NCBI RefSeq assembly: GCF_014218335.1
Contig: NZ_AP023367.1
Coordinates: 993,501 to 1,057,500 of the forward strand
From: Anaerocolumna cellulosilytica
Lineage (GTDB): Bacteria > Bacillota > Clostridia > Lachnospirales > Lachnospiraceae
Length of the DNA: 64,000 bases
Direction of reading: 5' to 3'
The translations under genes and the position numbers were made by a program. The notes under the pieces are model-generated. The model was given only the letters and a program-made list of their open reading frames with translations, was not told where the DNA came from and searched no databases. This document shows positions 18,247-26,039 of this stretch, one piece after another (positions within the stretch are counted from its first letter, which is position 1; every line of letters begins with the position of its first letter).

Positions 18247-19107
18247 CTATTTGGTACTGTACGTCGCATATTTTTTCGGAGATATGCCAACAGCCTTTGT
18301 AAATGCCTTAAGGAAATTGCTGTAATCATGAAAACCGCAGGATTCGCATACTTCATTTACGCTTTTACCTTCTGCCAGCAAGGATTTAGCTTTCGTAATT
18401 CTTCTGGCAGTCAGGTATTTATTAATCGTAGTTCCGGTAGCAGATTTGAATATCCGACAAATATAGGATTCACTTAAAAAGAACTGTTTTGATAAATGGT
18501 CAATGGAAAGTGGCTGGTCAATGTTCTGGTTAATATAATCCAGAATCTGGTCCACCTGTTGGCTGTACTGATAAGAGGCATCTGTAACTTCGGACTGGCA
18601 CTGAGCATAGAAGGCTTTATTTAAAAATACCAGCAGCTCCATAAAAGCAGCACGTTCTAAAATATCCATACCAAAACCGGATGGGCTTGTGAGTTTATGG
18701 ATATAATAAATAAAACGCTGCTGTTGTTCTTTATCAAGGGCAAGGCGATGGGAAAATCCCTGTTCCCTATAGGAAAAGCAGTAATTTAAGTCTGTTTCAT
18801 CAGTCGAGATAGCCTTCACAAAATCAGGATGTATGGAGAGTACAATACGTTCATGGACCATCTGATCTATCTCAGATAAATAATGGCTTTCATAGCTGTT
18901 AATAAAAAATACATCGCCTGGCTGCATTGTATAAAATTTGTTATCTATTAAAAATTGTCTGCCGCCGGATATGGAGTAATAAATCTCATAACAGTCATGA
19001 ATATGCATATTCATAGTCTTTTCTTCGTTATATAAGTGTGCAATGGCAAAGTATTTGTCTGTAAGACAGGATTCCATGGATTCTTTACAGGAAGTATATT
19101 CTTTCAT
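18247..19107 (-). CDS. AraC-family regulator of the kdu cluster
   Basis: A 286-residue protein with an N-terminal cupin-type sensor (HIHDCYEIYYSISGGRQFLI ... MQPGDVFFINSYESHYLSE) and a C-terminal pair of AraC helix-turn-helix motifs (about 185-282; LSESYICRIFKSATGTTINK and the signature CGFHDYSNFLKAFTKAVGISPKKY). It ends 4 nt from the convergent aconitase stop and is divergent from kduI, so it probably activates the kdu genes in response to a pectin-derived sugar. The start follows AAGGAGT. Confidence 0.85.
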   Translation of the reverse strand: MKEYTSCKESMESCLTDKYFAIAHLYNEEKTMNMHIHDCYEIYYSISGGRQFLIDNKFYTMQPGDVFFINSYESHYLSEIDQMVHERIVLSIHPDFVKAISTDETDLNYCFSYREQGFSHRLALDKEQQQRFIYYIHKLTSPSGFGMDILERAAFMELLVFLNKAFYAQCQSEVTDASYQYSQQVDQILDYINQNIDQPLSIDHLSKQFFLSESYICRIFKSATGTTINKYLTARRITKAKSLLAEGKSVNEVCESCGFHDYSNFLKAFTKAVGISPKKYATYSTK

Positions 19108-19379
19108 AGGAAACTCCTTATTATATTTATTGTAAGAAGGTTACTTTATGCTGATTATAGCAAGAAAGTTCAAAATATGCAAGTTTTAGAGCAATAAATG
19201 ACAAGAATAAGAAATATTAGTATGCTATACTAAGGTTACAAGTTACTTAACAACCAATCAGGCGATGGTAAAACATTCCTGAGGGCTATTGCAATAAAAA
19301 ATATACGTACTCTAGAAAGCTTCTGACTTAACGAGCAAACAGCCCTAGATTACTATTTATAAAAGAAAGGAAGAATATT
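19108..19379. other. Divergent control region AraC/kduI
   Basis: It holds an imperfect inverted repeat, gagggct (19281-19287) with agccct (19341-19346), and a TATACT-like -10 near 19224. This is the likely AraC target region. Confidence 0.4.
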
Positions 19380-20207
19380 ATGGAACTTAGGACAGCTTCA
19401 TCACCCAAGGATGTAAAACATTACACAACGGACAGATTAAGGGAAGAATTTTTAATTCAGAATTTATTTGCAGCAGGTGAAATCAAATCTGTTTATAGTC
19501 ACATTGACAGAATTATTACCGGTGCAGCAGTGCCTGTAACACCTTTAACATTAACAGCAGGAGATGAGATACGTGCTGAATATTTCCTTCAAAGAAGAGA
19601 AATGGGTGTTATCAACATCGGTGGAAAAGGAACCATTACGATTGATGGTACTGTATATGAATTAGGTTACAAAGACGGAATTTACATTGGTATGGGTTCA
19701 AAAGATATCGTTTTTGCAAGCGGAGATCAGTCAAATCCTGCTAAATTCTATTTTAACAGTGCTCCGGCTCACAAAACATATCCTACCGTTCTAATCAAAC
19801 CTGAGAATTGTGTACAGGTGGAATTAGGTTCTCTTGAAACCTCTAACCACAGAGTTATTACAAAATACATTCTTCCAGGTCAGGTTGAAAGCTGCCAGCT
19901 TGTAATGGGTATGACCAGCTTAAAGCCAGGTAGTGTATGGAATACAATGCCTTGTCATACACACGATAGAAGAATGGAAGTTTATTTATACTTTGAAATG
20001 CCACAGGATGCTTTGGTGTTCCATTATATGGGAGAGCCAAATGAAACCAGACATATCGTTATGAGAAATGAAGAAGCAGTTATTTCTCCTAGCTGGTCTA
20101 TCCATTCCGGTTCCGGTACACAGGCGTATACTTTCATCTGGGGTATGGTTGGAGAAAATCAGGACTTCGATGATATGGACGGCGCTCCGATGTCAACTAT
20201 CCGCTAG
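19380..20207 (+). CDS. kduI: 5-dehydro-4-deoxy-D-glucuronate isomerase KduI
   Basis: A 275-residue cupin isomerase of standard length. The zinc-binding cupin motif MPCHTHDRRMEVYLYFEM is intact, and EYFLQRREMGVINIGGKG is typical of KduI. It converts 5-keto-4-deoxyuronate, from unsaturated galacturonides, to 3-deoxy-D-glycero-2,5-hexodiulosonate in cytosolic pectin breakdown. KduD, which takes the next step, follows after 121 nt. Confidence 0.95.
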   Translation: MELRTASSPKDVKHYTTDRLREEFLIQNLFAAGEIKSVYSHIDRIITGAAVPVTPLTLTAGDEIRAEYFLQRREMGVINIGGKGTITIDGTVYELGYKDGIYIGMGSKDIVFASGDQSNPAKFYFNSAPAHKTYPTVLIKPENCVQVELGSLETSNHRVITKYILPGQVESCQLVMGMTSLKPGSVWNTMPCHTHDRRMEVYLYFEMPQDALVFHYMGEPNETRHIVMRNEEAVISPSWSIHSGSGTQAYTFIWGMVGENQDFDDMDGAPMSTIR

Positions 20208-20328
20208 TTTTCATTACATGCCGTACCTGCATGCAGATATGGTGTCGCCAAAGTAGTTTTAGATATCTAATTATAAATTAATGTTTACTATTTAATAGTA
20301 ACGATACAGAATGGAGGAATAGGAATAT

Positions 20329-21117
20329 ATGAGTATTTTAAATTCATTTTCTTTAGAAGGTAAAGTAGCTTTAGTAACGGGTGCTTCTTACGGAATCGGT
20401 TTTGCAATTGCAAGCGGTCTTGCACAGGCAGGAGCAACAGTATGCTTTAACGACATTAAACAGGAATTAGTAGATAAAGGTATCGAAGCTTACAAAGAAG
20501 CCGGTATCACAGCACATGGTTTTGTATGTGACGTTACAAATGAAGACCAGGTAAACGAAATGGTTGCTCACTTTGAAAAAGAAGTTGGAGTTATCGATAT
20601 CCTTGTAAATAATGCGGGAATCATCAAACGTATCCCTATGGTGGAAATGTCTGCTGCTGATTTCAGACAGGTAATTGATGTAGATTTAAATGCACCATTT
20701 ATCGTAGCAAAGGCTGTAATTCCAAGCATGATTAAAAAAGGTCATGGAAAGATTATAAACATCTGCTCTATGATGAGCGAATTAGGACGTGAAACAGTTT
20801 CTGCATATGCGGCAGCTAAGGGCGGTCTTAAAATGCTTACTAAAAATATCGCGTCTGAATATGGTGAATTCAATATTCAGTGTAATGGTATCGGACCTGG
20901 ATACATTGCTACACCTCAGACAGCTCCATTAAGAGAAGACGGACATCCATTCAACAGCTTTATTATCGCAAAAACACCTGCTGCTAGATGGGGAGAAACA
21001 GATGACTTAGTAGGTCCTGCTGTATTCTTATCTTCTGAAGCTTCTGATTTTGTAAATGGACACATCTTATATGTAGATGGTGGTATCTTAGCTTATATTG
21101 GTAAACAACCTAAATAA
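20329..21117 (+). CDS. kduD: 2-dehydro-3-deoxy-D-gluconate 5-dehydrogenase KduD
   Basis: A 262-residue short-chain dehydrogenase. The NAD-binding loop is TGASYGIGFAIA, the NNAG motif is in ILVNNAGII, and the catalytic residues are Ser in NICSMMSE and YAAAK. It reduces the KduI product to 2-keto-3-deoxygluconate. The ribosome site TGGAGGAAT is strong. The codon choice of kduI and kduD (many acc/ttc/atc) looks like that of highly expressed genes compared with neighbours, an impression only. Confidence 0.95.
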   Translation: MSILNSFSLEGKVALVTGASYGIGFAIASGLAQAGATVCFNDIKQELVDKGIEAYKEAGITAHGFVCDVTNEDQVNEMVAHFEKEVGVIDILVNNAGIIKRIPMVEMSAADFRQVIDVDLNAPFIVAKAVIPSMIKKGHGKIINICSMMSELGRETVSAYAAAKGGLKMLTKNIASEYGEFNIQCNGIGPGYIATPQTAPLREDGHPFNSFIIAKTPAARWGETDDLVGPAVFLSSEASDFVNGHILYVDGGILAYIGKQPK

Positions 21118-21141
21118 TTGAATATACCTATCTAAAGCAGA

Positions 21142-21186
21142 GGGCTGTTGCAATTTAATTAAAAACATTGATTGCAGCAGTCTTTT
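21142..21186 (+). terminator. Terminator after kduD
   Basis: GGGCTGTTGCAAT (21142-21154) pairs with ATTGCAGCAGTCT (21171-21183, with G-T pairs), then a T-rich tract. Confidence 0.7.
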
Positions 21187-21231
21187 CTTGAAGTATATAT
21201 TAGGTTACCGTGAAATTAACAATTTGAATTA

Positions 21232-21269
21232 ATAGATAAATAAATACATAAATAAATAAATAAATACAT
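21232..21269. repeat. AAAT/ACAT microsatellite
   Basis: About nine consecutive tetranucleotide units of ATAA/ATAC type about 50 nt upstream of the next gene. Slippage here could change promoter spacing. Confidence 0.8.
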
Positions 21270-21319
21270 GGGGAATTCAAGTTAATTATACATAAAAACC
21301 ATAGGAAAGGGTTTATTAT

Positions 21320-22111
21320 ATGTTAGAGTTAGGAATCAAGATTCTTAATGCACAGGGACAGGTAAAAGCCGAGCAGTATGGACAGGATGAAGTAAATCTA
21401 TTTTATAAGGAGGAATACCAGGAAGGGGATCAGATTGTTTTCACAACGTCGAAAAAAGATGTATATTTAAATCTTCAGGTAGACGATGCTCTTGGTATGG
21501 CATTTACCTACGTTACGAATGACGAGATAATATACCAGATACCTTTTGGTGTAAAAAGATTATCGTATGCGCCAAAGGTTTTTACAGGCAATAGACATCT
21601 TCTATCTGCAAGGACAGCAATGAAAGAAGAGATTGGAAACTACCGTAACCTGGCATTAAATGTAATGGATCAGCATGGAGATACCGGTTGTTACCCCCAT
21701 GCAACTGCTAATGTTGAGACTAGGGGAGAATCTGTATTTGCTGCCCGGAATGCCATTGACGGAATTAGAGAAAATCATTCTCATGGAGAGTGGCCATATC
21801 AGTCATGGGGAATTAACAGGCAGGAAGATGCTGAAATAAAACTGGATTTTGGGCGTATGATACAGGCTGATAAACTGGTGCTCTATACCAGAGCTGATTT
21901 TCCACATGACAACTGGTGGGTAAAGGTTACAGTAACCTTTTCGGATGGTACTTCTGAGATTTGGAAATTGGAGAAGAGTGATAGAGCGCACGTACTCTTA
22001 TTAGAATCCAAAAAAATCTCATGGCTTATGCTGGGCGAATTAGTAAAAGCTGACGATCCTTCTCCCTTTCCTGCATTAACACAGCTTGAGGTATATGGAA
22101 GAGAAGTATAA
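21320..22111 (+). CDS. Carbohydrate-binding (F5/8 type C-like) protein of the kdu cluster
   Basis: A 263-residue cytosolic protein with no signal peptide. The second half looks like a discoidin/F5-8C jelly roll: PHATANVETRGESVFAARNA followed by IDG, the WPYQSWG pair, AEIKLDFGRMIQADKLVLYT and a C-terminal LTQLEVYG. The N-terminal half is all-beta and unrecognised. Proteins of this type occur in clostridial uronate/rhamnose clusters; their reaction is unknown to me. It lies between kduD and rhaM, so a role in pectin or rhamnogalacturonan use is likely. The ribosome site is GGAAAGGG. Confidence 0.65.
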   Translation: MLELGIKILNAQGQVKAEQYGQDEVNLFYKEEYQEGDQIVFTTSKKDVYLNLQVDDALGMAFTYVTNDEIIYQIPFGVKRLSYAPKVFTGNRHLLSARTAMKEEIGNYRNLALNVMDQHGDTGCYPHATANVETRGESVFAARNAIDGIRENHSHGEWPYQSWGINRQEDAEIKLDFGRMIQADKLVLYTRADFPHDNWWVKVTVTFSDGTSEIWKLEKSDRAHVLLLESKKISWLMLGELVKADDPSPFPALTQLEVYGREV

Positions 22112-22243
22112 AATAAAGCTTTTATCAGACATATATTTGATGTATAATATTATAGTGTAAAACTTCAAAACATACGGCCGGAAGGCAAAAGGCGAAAAGT
22201 TAAAAAGCCTGCAAAGACATTATAGACAGAAAGGGGTTTACCG

Positions 22244-22555
22244 ATGATTAAAGGATTTAAAATGAAATTATATGAAGGAATGGCGGAAGAATATGAACGC
22301 CGTCACAATGAATTGTGGCCTGAAATGATTGACATGATTCATGAACATGGCGGAAAGAATTATTCTATATTCTTAGATAAGGAAACCAACATACTATTTG
22401 GCTACATTGAAATTGAGGACACAGAGCTTTGGGCAAAGGGCGCAGACACGGCTATTAACCGTAAATGGTGGGATTTCATGGCTGATATAATGGAAACCAA
22501 TCCGGATAACAGTCCTGTTGCCATTGATTTGGATTTATTATTCCACTTAAAGTAA
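22244..22555 (+). CDS. rhaM: L-rhamnose mutarotase
   Basis: A 103-residue protein matching RhaM in length and motifs: Y-E-RRHNELWPEM near the start, GGKNYSIFLD in the middle and the catalytic-region RKWWDFMADIM. It interconverts alpha- and beta-L-rhamnopyranose in the cytosol. Rhamnose is the partner sugar of galacturonate in rhamnogalacturonan I, which explains its place beside kduI-kduD. The ribosome site GAAAGGGG is good; a nested palindrome follows. Confidence 0.9.
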   Translation: MIKGFKMKLYEGMAEEYERRHNELWPEMIDMIHEHGGKNYSIFLDKETNILFGYIEIEDTELWAKGADTAINRKWWDFMADIMETNPDNSPVAIDLDLLFHLK

Positions 22556-22590
22556 TACTTAATTATAAATTAAAAGTTACTAAATAAAAA

Positions 22591-22678
22591 AAGCTGCCGT
22601 AATACAAAGGATGAACTGACCCCTAAAGTTAGAGCTAAAAATCTAACGACCTGGAGGTCAGTTTTTTTATGGCAGCTT
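22591..22678. repeat. Triply nested palindrome after rhaM
   Basis: AAGCTGCC (22591-22598)/GGCAGCTT (22671-22678) encloses AACTGACC (22614-22621)/GGTCAGTT (22656-22663), which encloses GTTAGA (22628-22633)/TCTAAC (22642-22647). A T7 run follows the middle arm, so the inner hairpins can terminate rhaM. The inner arm tgaactgacccctaaagt resembles the terminal repeat of IS3-family elements, which may mean a miniature or decayed element. Confidence 0.7.
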
Positions 22679-22740
22679 CTTTGACTTTTAAGACAATATT
22701 TCATTGGCTGGTAACGAATACAGGAATTAAAATCAAAAAT

Positions 22741-22754
22741 TTGATTTGAATCAT
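22741..22754. promoter_or_regulatory. Fnr-like operator before the flavodiiron gene
   Basis: TTGAT-TTGA-ATCAT matches the Fnr/Dnr consensus TTGAT-N4-ATCAA at nine of ten defined bases. Its centre is about 42 nt upstream of the predicted transcript start, a class II activator position. Confidence 0.65.
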
Positions 22755-22777
22755 AGTTTTTGGAAAGGATAATTTGG

Positions 22778-22783
22778 TATACT
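22778..22783 (+). promoter_or_regulatory. -10 element of the flavodiiron promoter
   Basis: TATACT at 22778-22783, with no good -35 but an Fnr-like box in its place. Confidence 0.5.
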
Positions 22784-22811
22784 AAACAAAAAAAGTTGGA
22801 GGTACAAAATT

Positions 22812-23999
22812 ATGGCTAAGAAAATTACAGCAAAAGTTACTTGGGTTGGTAAGATAGATTGGGAATTAAAACAATTTCATGGACAGGAATATTCCACAAA
22901 AAAAGGATCTTCCTATAACTCTTACCTAATTAGGGATGAAAAAACAGTGTTGATTGATACAGTGTGGCAGCCTTACGACAAAGAATTCGTGAAACGACTA
23001 AAACAGGAGATTAATCTGAATGAAATTGATTATATAATAGCAAACCATGGAGAGATTGACCACAGCGGTGCACTTCCGGAATTACTTCGTGAAATTCCCG
23101 GTACTCCGGTCTACTGCACAGCTAAGGGTGCACAAATTCTAAAAGGTCATTATCATGAAGACTGGAATTTTGTAACGGTAAAAACAGGAGATACATTGGA
23201 TATCGGAGAAAGTAAGTTGGTATTTGTAGAAGTTCCCATGCTGCACTGGCCGGATAGTATGTTTACCTATATGACAGGAGAAAACATATTGTTTAGTAAC
23301 GATGCTTTCGGACAGCATTTTGCAACGGAGTCTTTGTATAATGACAAGGTTGATAATCCGGAGCTTTATCAGGAGGCAGTAAAATACTATGCGAATATTC
23401 TGACACCTTTTAGCCCGTTAGTAATTAAAAAGATTAAAGAAGTCCTTTCTTTTAACTTGCCGGTGAATCTAATTTGCCCTAGTCATGGAATTATATGGAA
23501 GGACAATCCCGCCCAGATAATTGAACATTATCTTAGTTGGGCAGACGCTTATCAGGAAAATCAGGTTACCATTGTATATGATACAATGTGGAATGCTACC
23601 AGAAAGATGGCAGAAGCCATTGGGGAAGGTATCCGCCTGGCTGATGATACAATAACTGTTAAGATTTTGAATTCAGGTATAGAAGATAAAAACGACATTA
23701 TAACAGAAGTGTTCCGCTCTAAAGCAGTGCTTGTGGGTTCTCCTACAGTTAACAACGGATATCTGCATTCTCTGGGAGGGTTATTAGAAATGATAAAGGG
23801 CATGAAGTTTAAAAAGAAGAAAGCAGCTGCCTTTGGCAGTTATGGCTGGAGCGGAGAAGCTGTAAAACAGTTGTCGGAGAATTTAAGCCAAAGTGGTTTT
23901 GAAATTTTGAATGAAGGTCTAAAAACCCTTTGGGTTCCGGACGAAGATGCATTAGCTAAAGGCAGAGAGTATGGAAAAGCAATTGCTTCCAAATTATAG
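22812..23999 (+). CDS. A-type flavodiiron protein (O2/NO reductase, FprA family)
   Basis: A 395-residue two-domain enzyme. The metallo-beta-lactamase domain carries the di-iron ligands H79-x-E81-x-D83-H84 (NHGEIDHSG), a His in MLHWPDSMF, Asp in NDAFGQH and His in SHGIIW. The C-terminal flavodoxin domain (about 255-395) starts with IVYDTMWNATRKMAEAIGEG. Such proteins reduce O2 to water or NO to N2O in the cytosol of anaerobes, fed by rubredoxin or similar. The gene has its own promoter with an Fnr-like box, shared in type with scdA. Confidence 0.95.
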   Translation: MAKKITAKVTWVGKIDWELKQFHGQEYSTKKGSSYNSYLIRDEKTVLIDTVWQPYDKEFVKRLKQEINLNEIDYIIANHGEIDHSGALPELLREIPGTPVYCTAKGAQILKGHYHEDWNFVTVKTGDTLDIGESKLVFVEVPMLHWPDSMFTYMTGENILFSNDAFGQHFATESLYNDKVDNPELYQEAVKYYANILTPFSPLVIKKIKEVLSFNLPVNLICPSHGIIWKDNPAQIIEHYLSWADAYQENQVTIVYDTMWNATRKMAEAIGEGIRLADDTITVKILNSGIEDKNDIITEVFRSKAVLVGSPTVNNGYLHSLGGLLEMIKGMKFKKKKAAAFGSYGWSGEAVKQLSENLSQSGFEILNEGLKTLWVPDEDALAKGREYGKAIASKL

Positions 24000-24070
24000 T
24001 AGTTAGAACTAACTCATGATAGTGTCTGTTTTACTTGTGGTACTGCTTAAAGCAAAAATCTGCTTCAAAT

Positions 24071-24099
24071 TTGACAGTCAATGAAAAAGCCTGTACAAT
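24071..24099 (+). promoter_or_regulatory. Promoter of the Crp/Fnr gene
   Basis: TTGACA (24071-24076), 17-nt spacer, TACAAT (24094-24099). The -35 lies inside a small palindrome TTGAC-A-GTCAA. The predicted transcript start near 24106 rules out translation from the upstream ATG at 24081. Confidence 0.7.
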
Positions 24100-24134
24100 A
24101 TAAGAAAATAACTGGAGAAAAGGGGGAAAGCCGG

Positions 24135-24845
24135 ATGTCCGATACAGCACAATGTGTTCACTGTAAAAATCAGCTTTGCATCCATAAAGTACCTATATTT
24201 TCAGCTCTTGCACATTTAGATTTATTGAAAATTTCAGGTTTGATACATCATAGAGAGTATAAAAAAGGAGAAGCGATTTTTCAGGCTGGCGACCGTATTG
24301 ATTCCATTATTATTCTGAATGAAGGAAGTGCAAAGGCTTTTAAATATACAGGAGACGGTAGAGAACAGATATTATATGTCTTTTCTGAAGGAGATTTCTT
24401 TGGTGAGCAATATTTACTGACGAATCAGACAGCAGCCTATACGATAGAAGCTTTATGTCCTGCAAAAGTCTGTATGCTGACTAAGACACGTTTTCAGGAA
24501 TTGTTGACGCTCTATCCAGACATTGGCATAAAAATTATTGAGGAACTGGGACTTCGTATGGCACGTTTGGAGAATGTGGTGCAAAGTCTGGGAATCCGCA
24601 GTGTAGATGCCAGAATATGTTCTCTGTTGGTGGATTTCTCTCAAAAGTTTGGGAAAGAGGTACCGGAAGGGATATTATTAAGGCTTCCTTTAAGCCGGGA
24701 AGGACTTGCCAATTACTTGGGAGTAGCGAGGGAAACCGTCAGCCGTAAGTTAGGGCAATTAGAAGCGGATGGTTTAATACAAAGTGTCAGCAATAAAGCT
24801 ATACTTATTGTAAATATGGACCAGTTAAAAGCAGCCGCGGAGTAA
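24135..24845 (+). CDS. Crp/Fnr-family regulator with N-terminal Cys motif
   Basis: A 236-residue protein started at ATG 24135, just after AGGGGGAAA and downstream of the promoter; the in-frame ATG at 24081 lies between the -35 and -10. Order: Cys-rich N terminus CVHCKNQLC (Cx2Cx4C), cyclic-nucleotide-type beta-roll sensor (about 25-140; FFGEQYLL), dimer helix and a winged helix-turn-helix near the C terminus (LSREGLANYLGVARETVSRK). The Cys motif suggests an Fe-S cluster as in Fnr, so it could sense O2 or NO. It sits between the flavodiiron gene and scdA, both with Fnr-like boxes, and is the likely activator. Confidence 0.9.
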   Translation: MSDTAQCVHCKNQLCIHKVPIFSALAHLDLLKISGLIHHREYKKGEAIFQAGDRIDSIIILNEGSAKAFKYTGDGREQILYVFSEGDFFGEQYLLTNQTAAYTIEALCPAKVCMLTKTRFQELLTLYPDIGIKIIEELGLRMARLENVVQSLGIRSVDARICSLLVDFSQKFGKEVPEGILLRLPLSREGLANYLGVARETVSRKLGQLEADGLIQSVSNKAILIVNMDQLKAAAE

Positions 24846-24923
24846 TGGTTTTGTAAAGATAAATGAAAATCATGATTCATAAAAATTAAAATTATTTGTC
24901 ATTTCATAAAAAATAGAAAAAGT

Positions 24924-24937
24924 TTGATTTAAATCAC
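24924..24937. promoter_or_regulatory. Fnr-like operator before scdA
   Basis: TTGAT-TTAA-ATCAC, with 36 nt between the first bases of the box and of TATACT (24960-24965), versus 37 nt for the flavodiiron promoter. The centre is near -41.5. Confidence 0.65.
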
Positions 24938-24940
24938 AGT

Positions 24941-24991
24941 AATCCTCCTTCTGATAAGTTATACTAAAAACAACTTATCAGAAGGAGGATT
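24941..24991. repeat. Perfect 20-bp-arm palindrome over the scdA promoter and ribosome site
   Basis: The left arm is 24941-24960 and the right arm 24972-24991, a perfect complement over 20 bp with an 11-nt centre (atactaaaaac). The right arm contains the scdA ribosome site AAGGAGGA; the centre holds most of the -10 TATACT. In a read-through transcript it would hide the ribosome site in a hairpin. A transcript from the local promoter would start at or after the loop and lack the left arm. Confidence 0.9.
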
Positions 24992-24996
24992 TTTCT

Positions 24997-25665
24997 ATGA
25001 AACAAACATTCTTAGATAGTACTATTGGGCAGGTTGCCGCGAGATACCCTAAGGCAACAGAAGTGTTTCGTTCCTATGGAATAGATTTTTGCTGTGGAGG
25101 CGGACGTAGACTGTCAGAAGCATTAGAGGAAGCGAAACTTAATATAGATGAAGTTTTAGGCAGATTAGAGGAGTTAGTAAAAAAGCAGGATGGAGCGGAA
25201 GAAAATTATTTTGATATGAGTCCGGCTGTATTAACTACTTATATTGAAGATACCCATCACGATTATTTGAGGCAGGTACTGCCGGAGGTGGGAGATCTTT
25301 TATATACGCTGGTACGGGTACATGGAATGAAGCATCGGGAGCTGTATGATATCTATAAAGTATACGGACAGCTTAAAACAGATTTAGAACAGCATTTGAT
25401 GAAAGAAGAACAGTTACTATTTCCGGTTTTAGAGGAGAATAAAAATCAGGAAGAAATAAGCAGGCTTTCCAAAGAAATTAAAGAAGAACATGAAGCCGCA
25501 GGTGAATTGCTCCGTAAATTAAGGGTTTTAACGGATGACTATCAGGTACCTCAGGGCGGATGCAGTACCTATAAAAAAACATTTGGACTTCTTGAGGACA
25601 TCGAAAAAGATTTGCATCAACACATTCATCTGGAAAATAATGTTCTGCTAGTAGAAATAGTATAA
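24997..25665 (+). CDS. scdA: Iron-sulfur cluster repair di-iron protein (ScdA/YtfE/RIC)
   Basis: A 222-residue protein. The N-terminal ScdA domain (1-60) has FRSYGIDFCCGGGRRLSEA, and the C-terminal hemerythrin domain supplies His/Glu ligands (DTHHDYLRQ, HGMKHREL, LEQHLMKEEQLLFP, EEHEAAGE, LHQHIHLENN). RIC proteins restore Fe-S clusters damaged by NO or oxidants. Length is normal. It starts 5 nt after GGAGGA. Its promoter has an Fnr-like box and a long palindrome. The next gene is 129 nt away. Confidence 0.95.
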   Translation: MKQTFLDSTIGQVAARYPKATEVFRSYGIDFCCGGGRRLSEALEEAKLNIDEVLGRLEELVKKQDGAEENYFDMSPAVLTTYIEDTHHDYLRQVLPEVGDLLYTLVRVHGMKHRELYDIYKVYGQLKTDLEQHLMKEEQLLFPVLEENKNQEEISRLSKEIKEEHEAAGELLRKLRVLTDDYQVPQGGCSTYKKTFGLLEDIEKDLHQHIHLENNVLLVEIV

Positions 25666-25774
25666 CTTATCTCGAGCAGAGGGGAAGCTTAATTTTGATT
25701 AATTATAATACGTCAGCATGCATACAGTACGCCATATTTTGGTACAATACATTTAGATGTATAAAACACTAGGG

Positions 25775-25794
25775 TACACAGATGGGAGTTTAAT
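25775..25794 (+). promoter_or_regulatory. Recurrent leader motif, copy 1
   Basis: tacacagatgggagtttaat directly before the ATG of the DUF1858 gene. Near copies precede the genes at 42164 and 49139, and a weaker one lies at 45421. GGGAG serves as the ribosome site. Confidence 0.6.
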
Positions 25795-26022
25795 ATGAAA
25801 AATATCAATGGTAACCAGACTGTTTACCAGATTTGCAAAGAATATCCACAAGTAGCGGATATTTTAGAAGAAATCGGGTTTAAAGATATCAAAAAACCGG
25901 GAATGCTTCAAACAGCCGGAAGATTTATGACTCTTAATAAAGGTGCAGTAATGAAAAAAATAAGCACAGAGTCAATGAAGGAGGCTTTTGAGAAGCAGGG
26001 TTATAACTATACAGAGGAATAA
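25795..26022 (+). CDS. DUF1858 domain protein
   Basis: A 75-residue protein matching DUF1858: N-terminal QTVYQICKEYPQVADILEEIGF and a tail typical of the fold, which resembles the N-terminal domain of ScdA. It is 17 nt upstream of the DUF438 gene, and this pairing is common in clostridia. Its function is unproven; context suggests NO or redox stress. It carries one Cys (QICKEY). Confidence 0.85.
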   Translation: MKNINGNQTVYQICKEYPQVADILEEIGFKDIKKPGMLQTAGRFMTLNKGAVMKKISTESMKEAFEKQGYNYTEE

Positions 26023-26039
26023 CTGGAAGGAGGAATCTT

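Noticed and set aside
24081-24134. Upstream ATG of the Crp/Fnr gene
   Set aside because: It lies between the -35 and -10 of the gene's own promoter and has no ribosome site.
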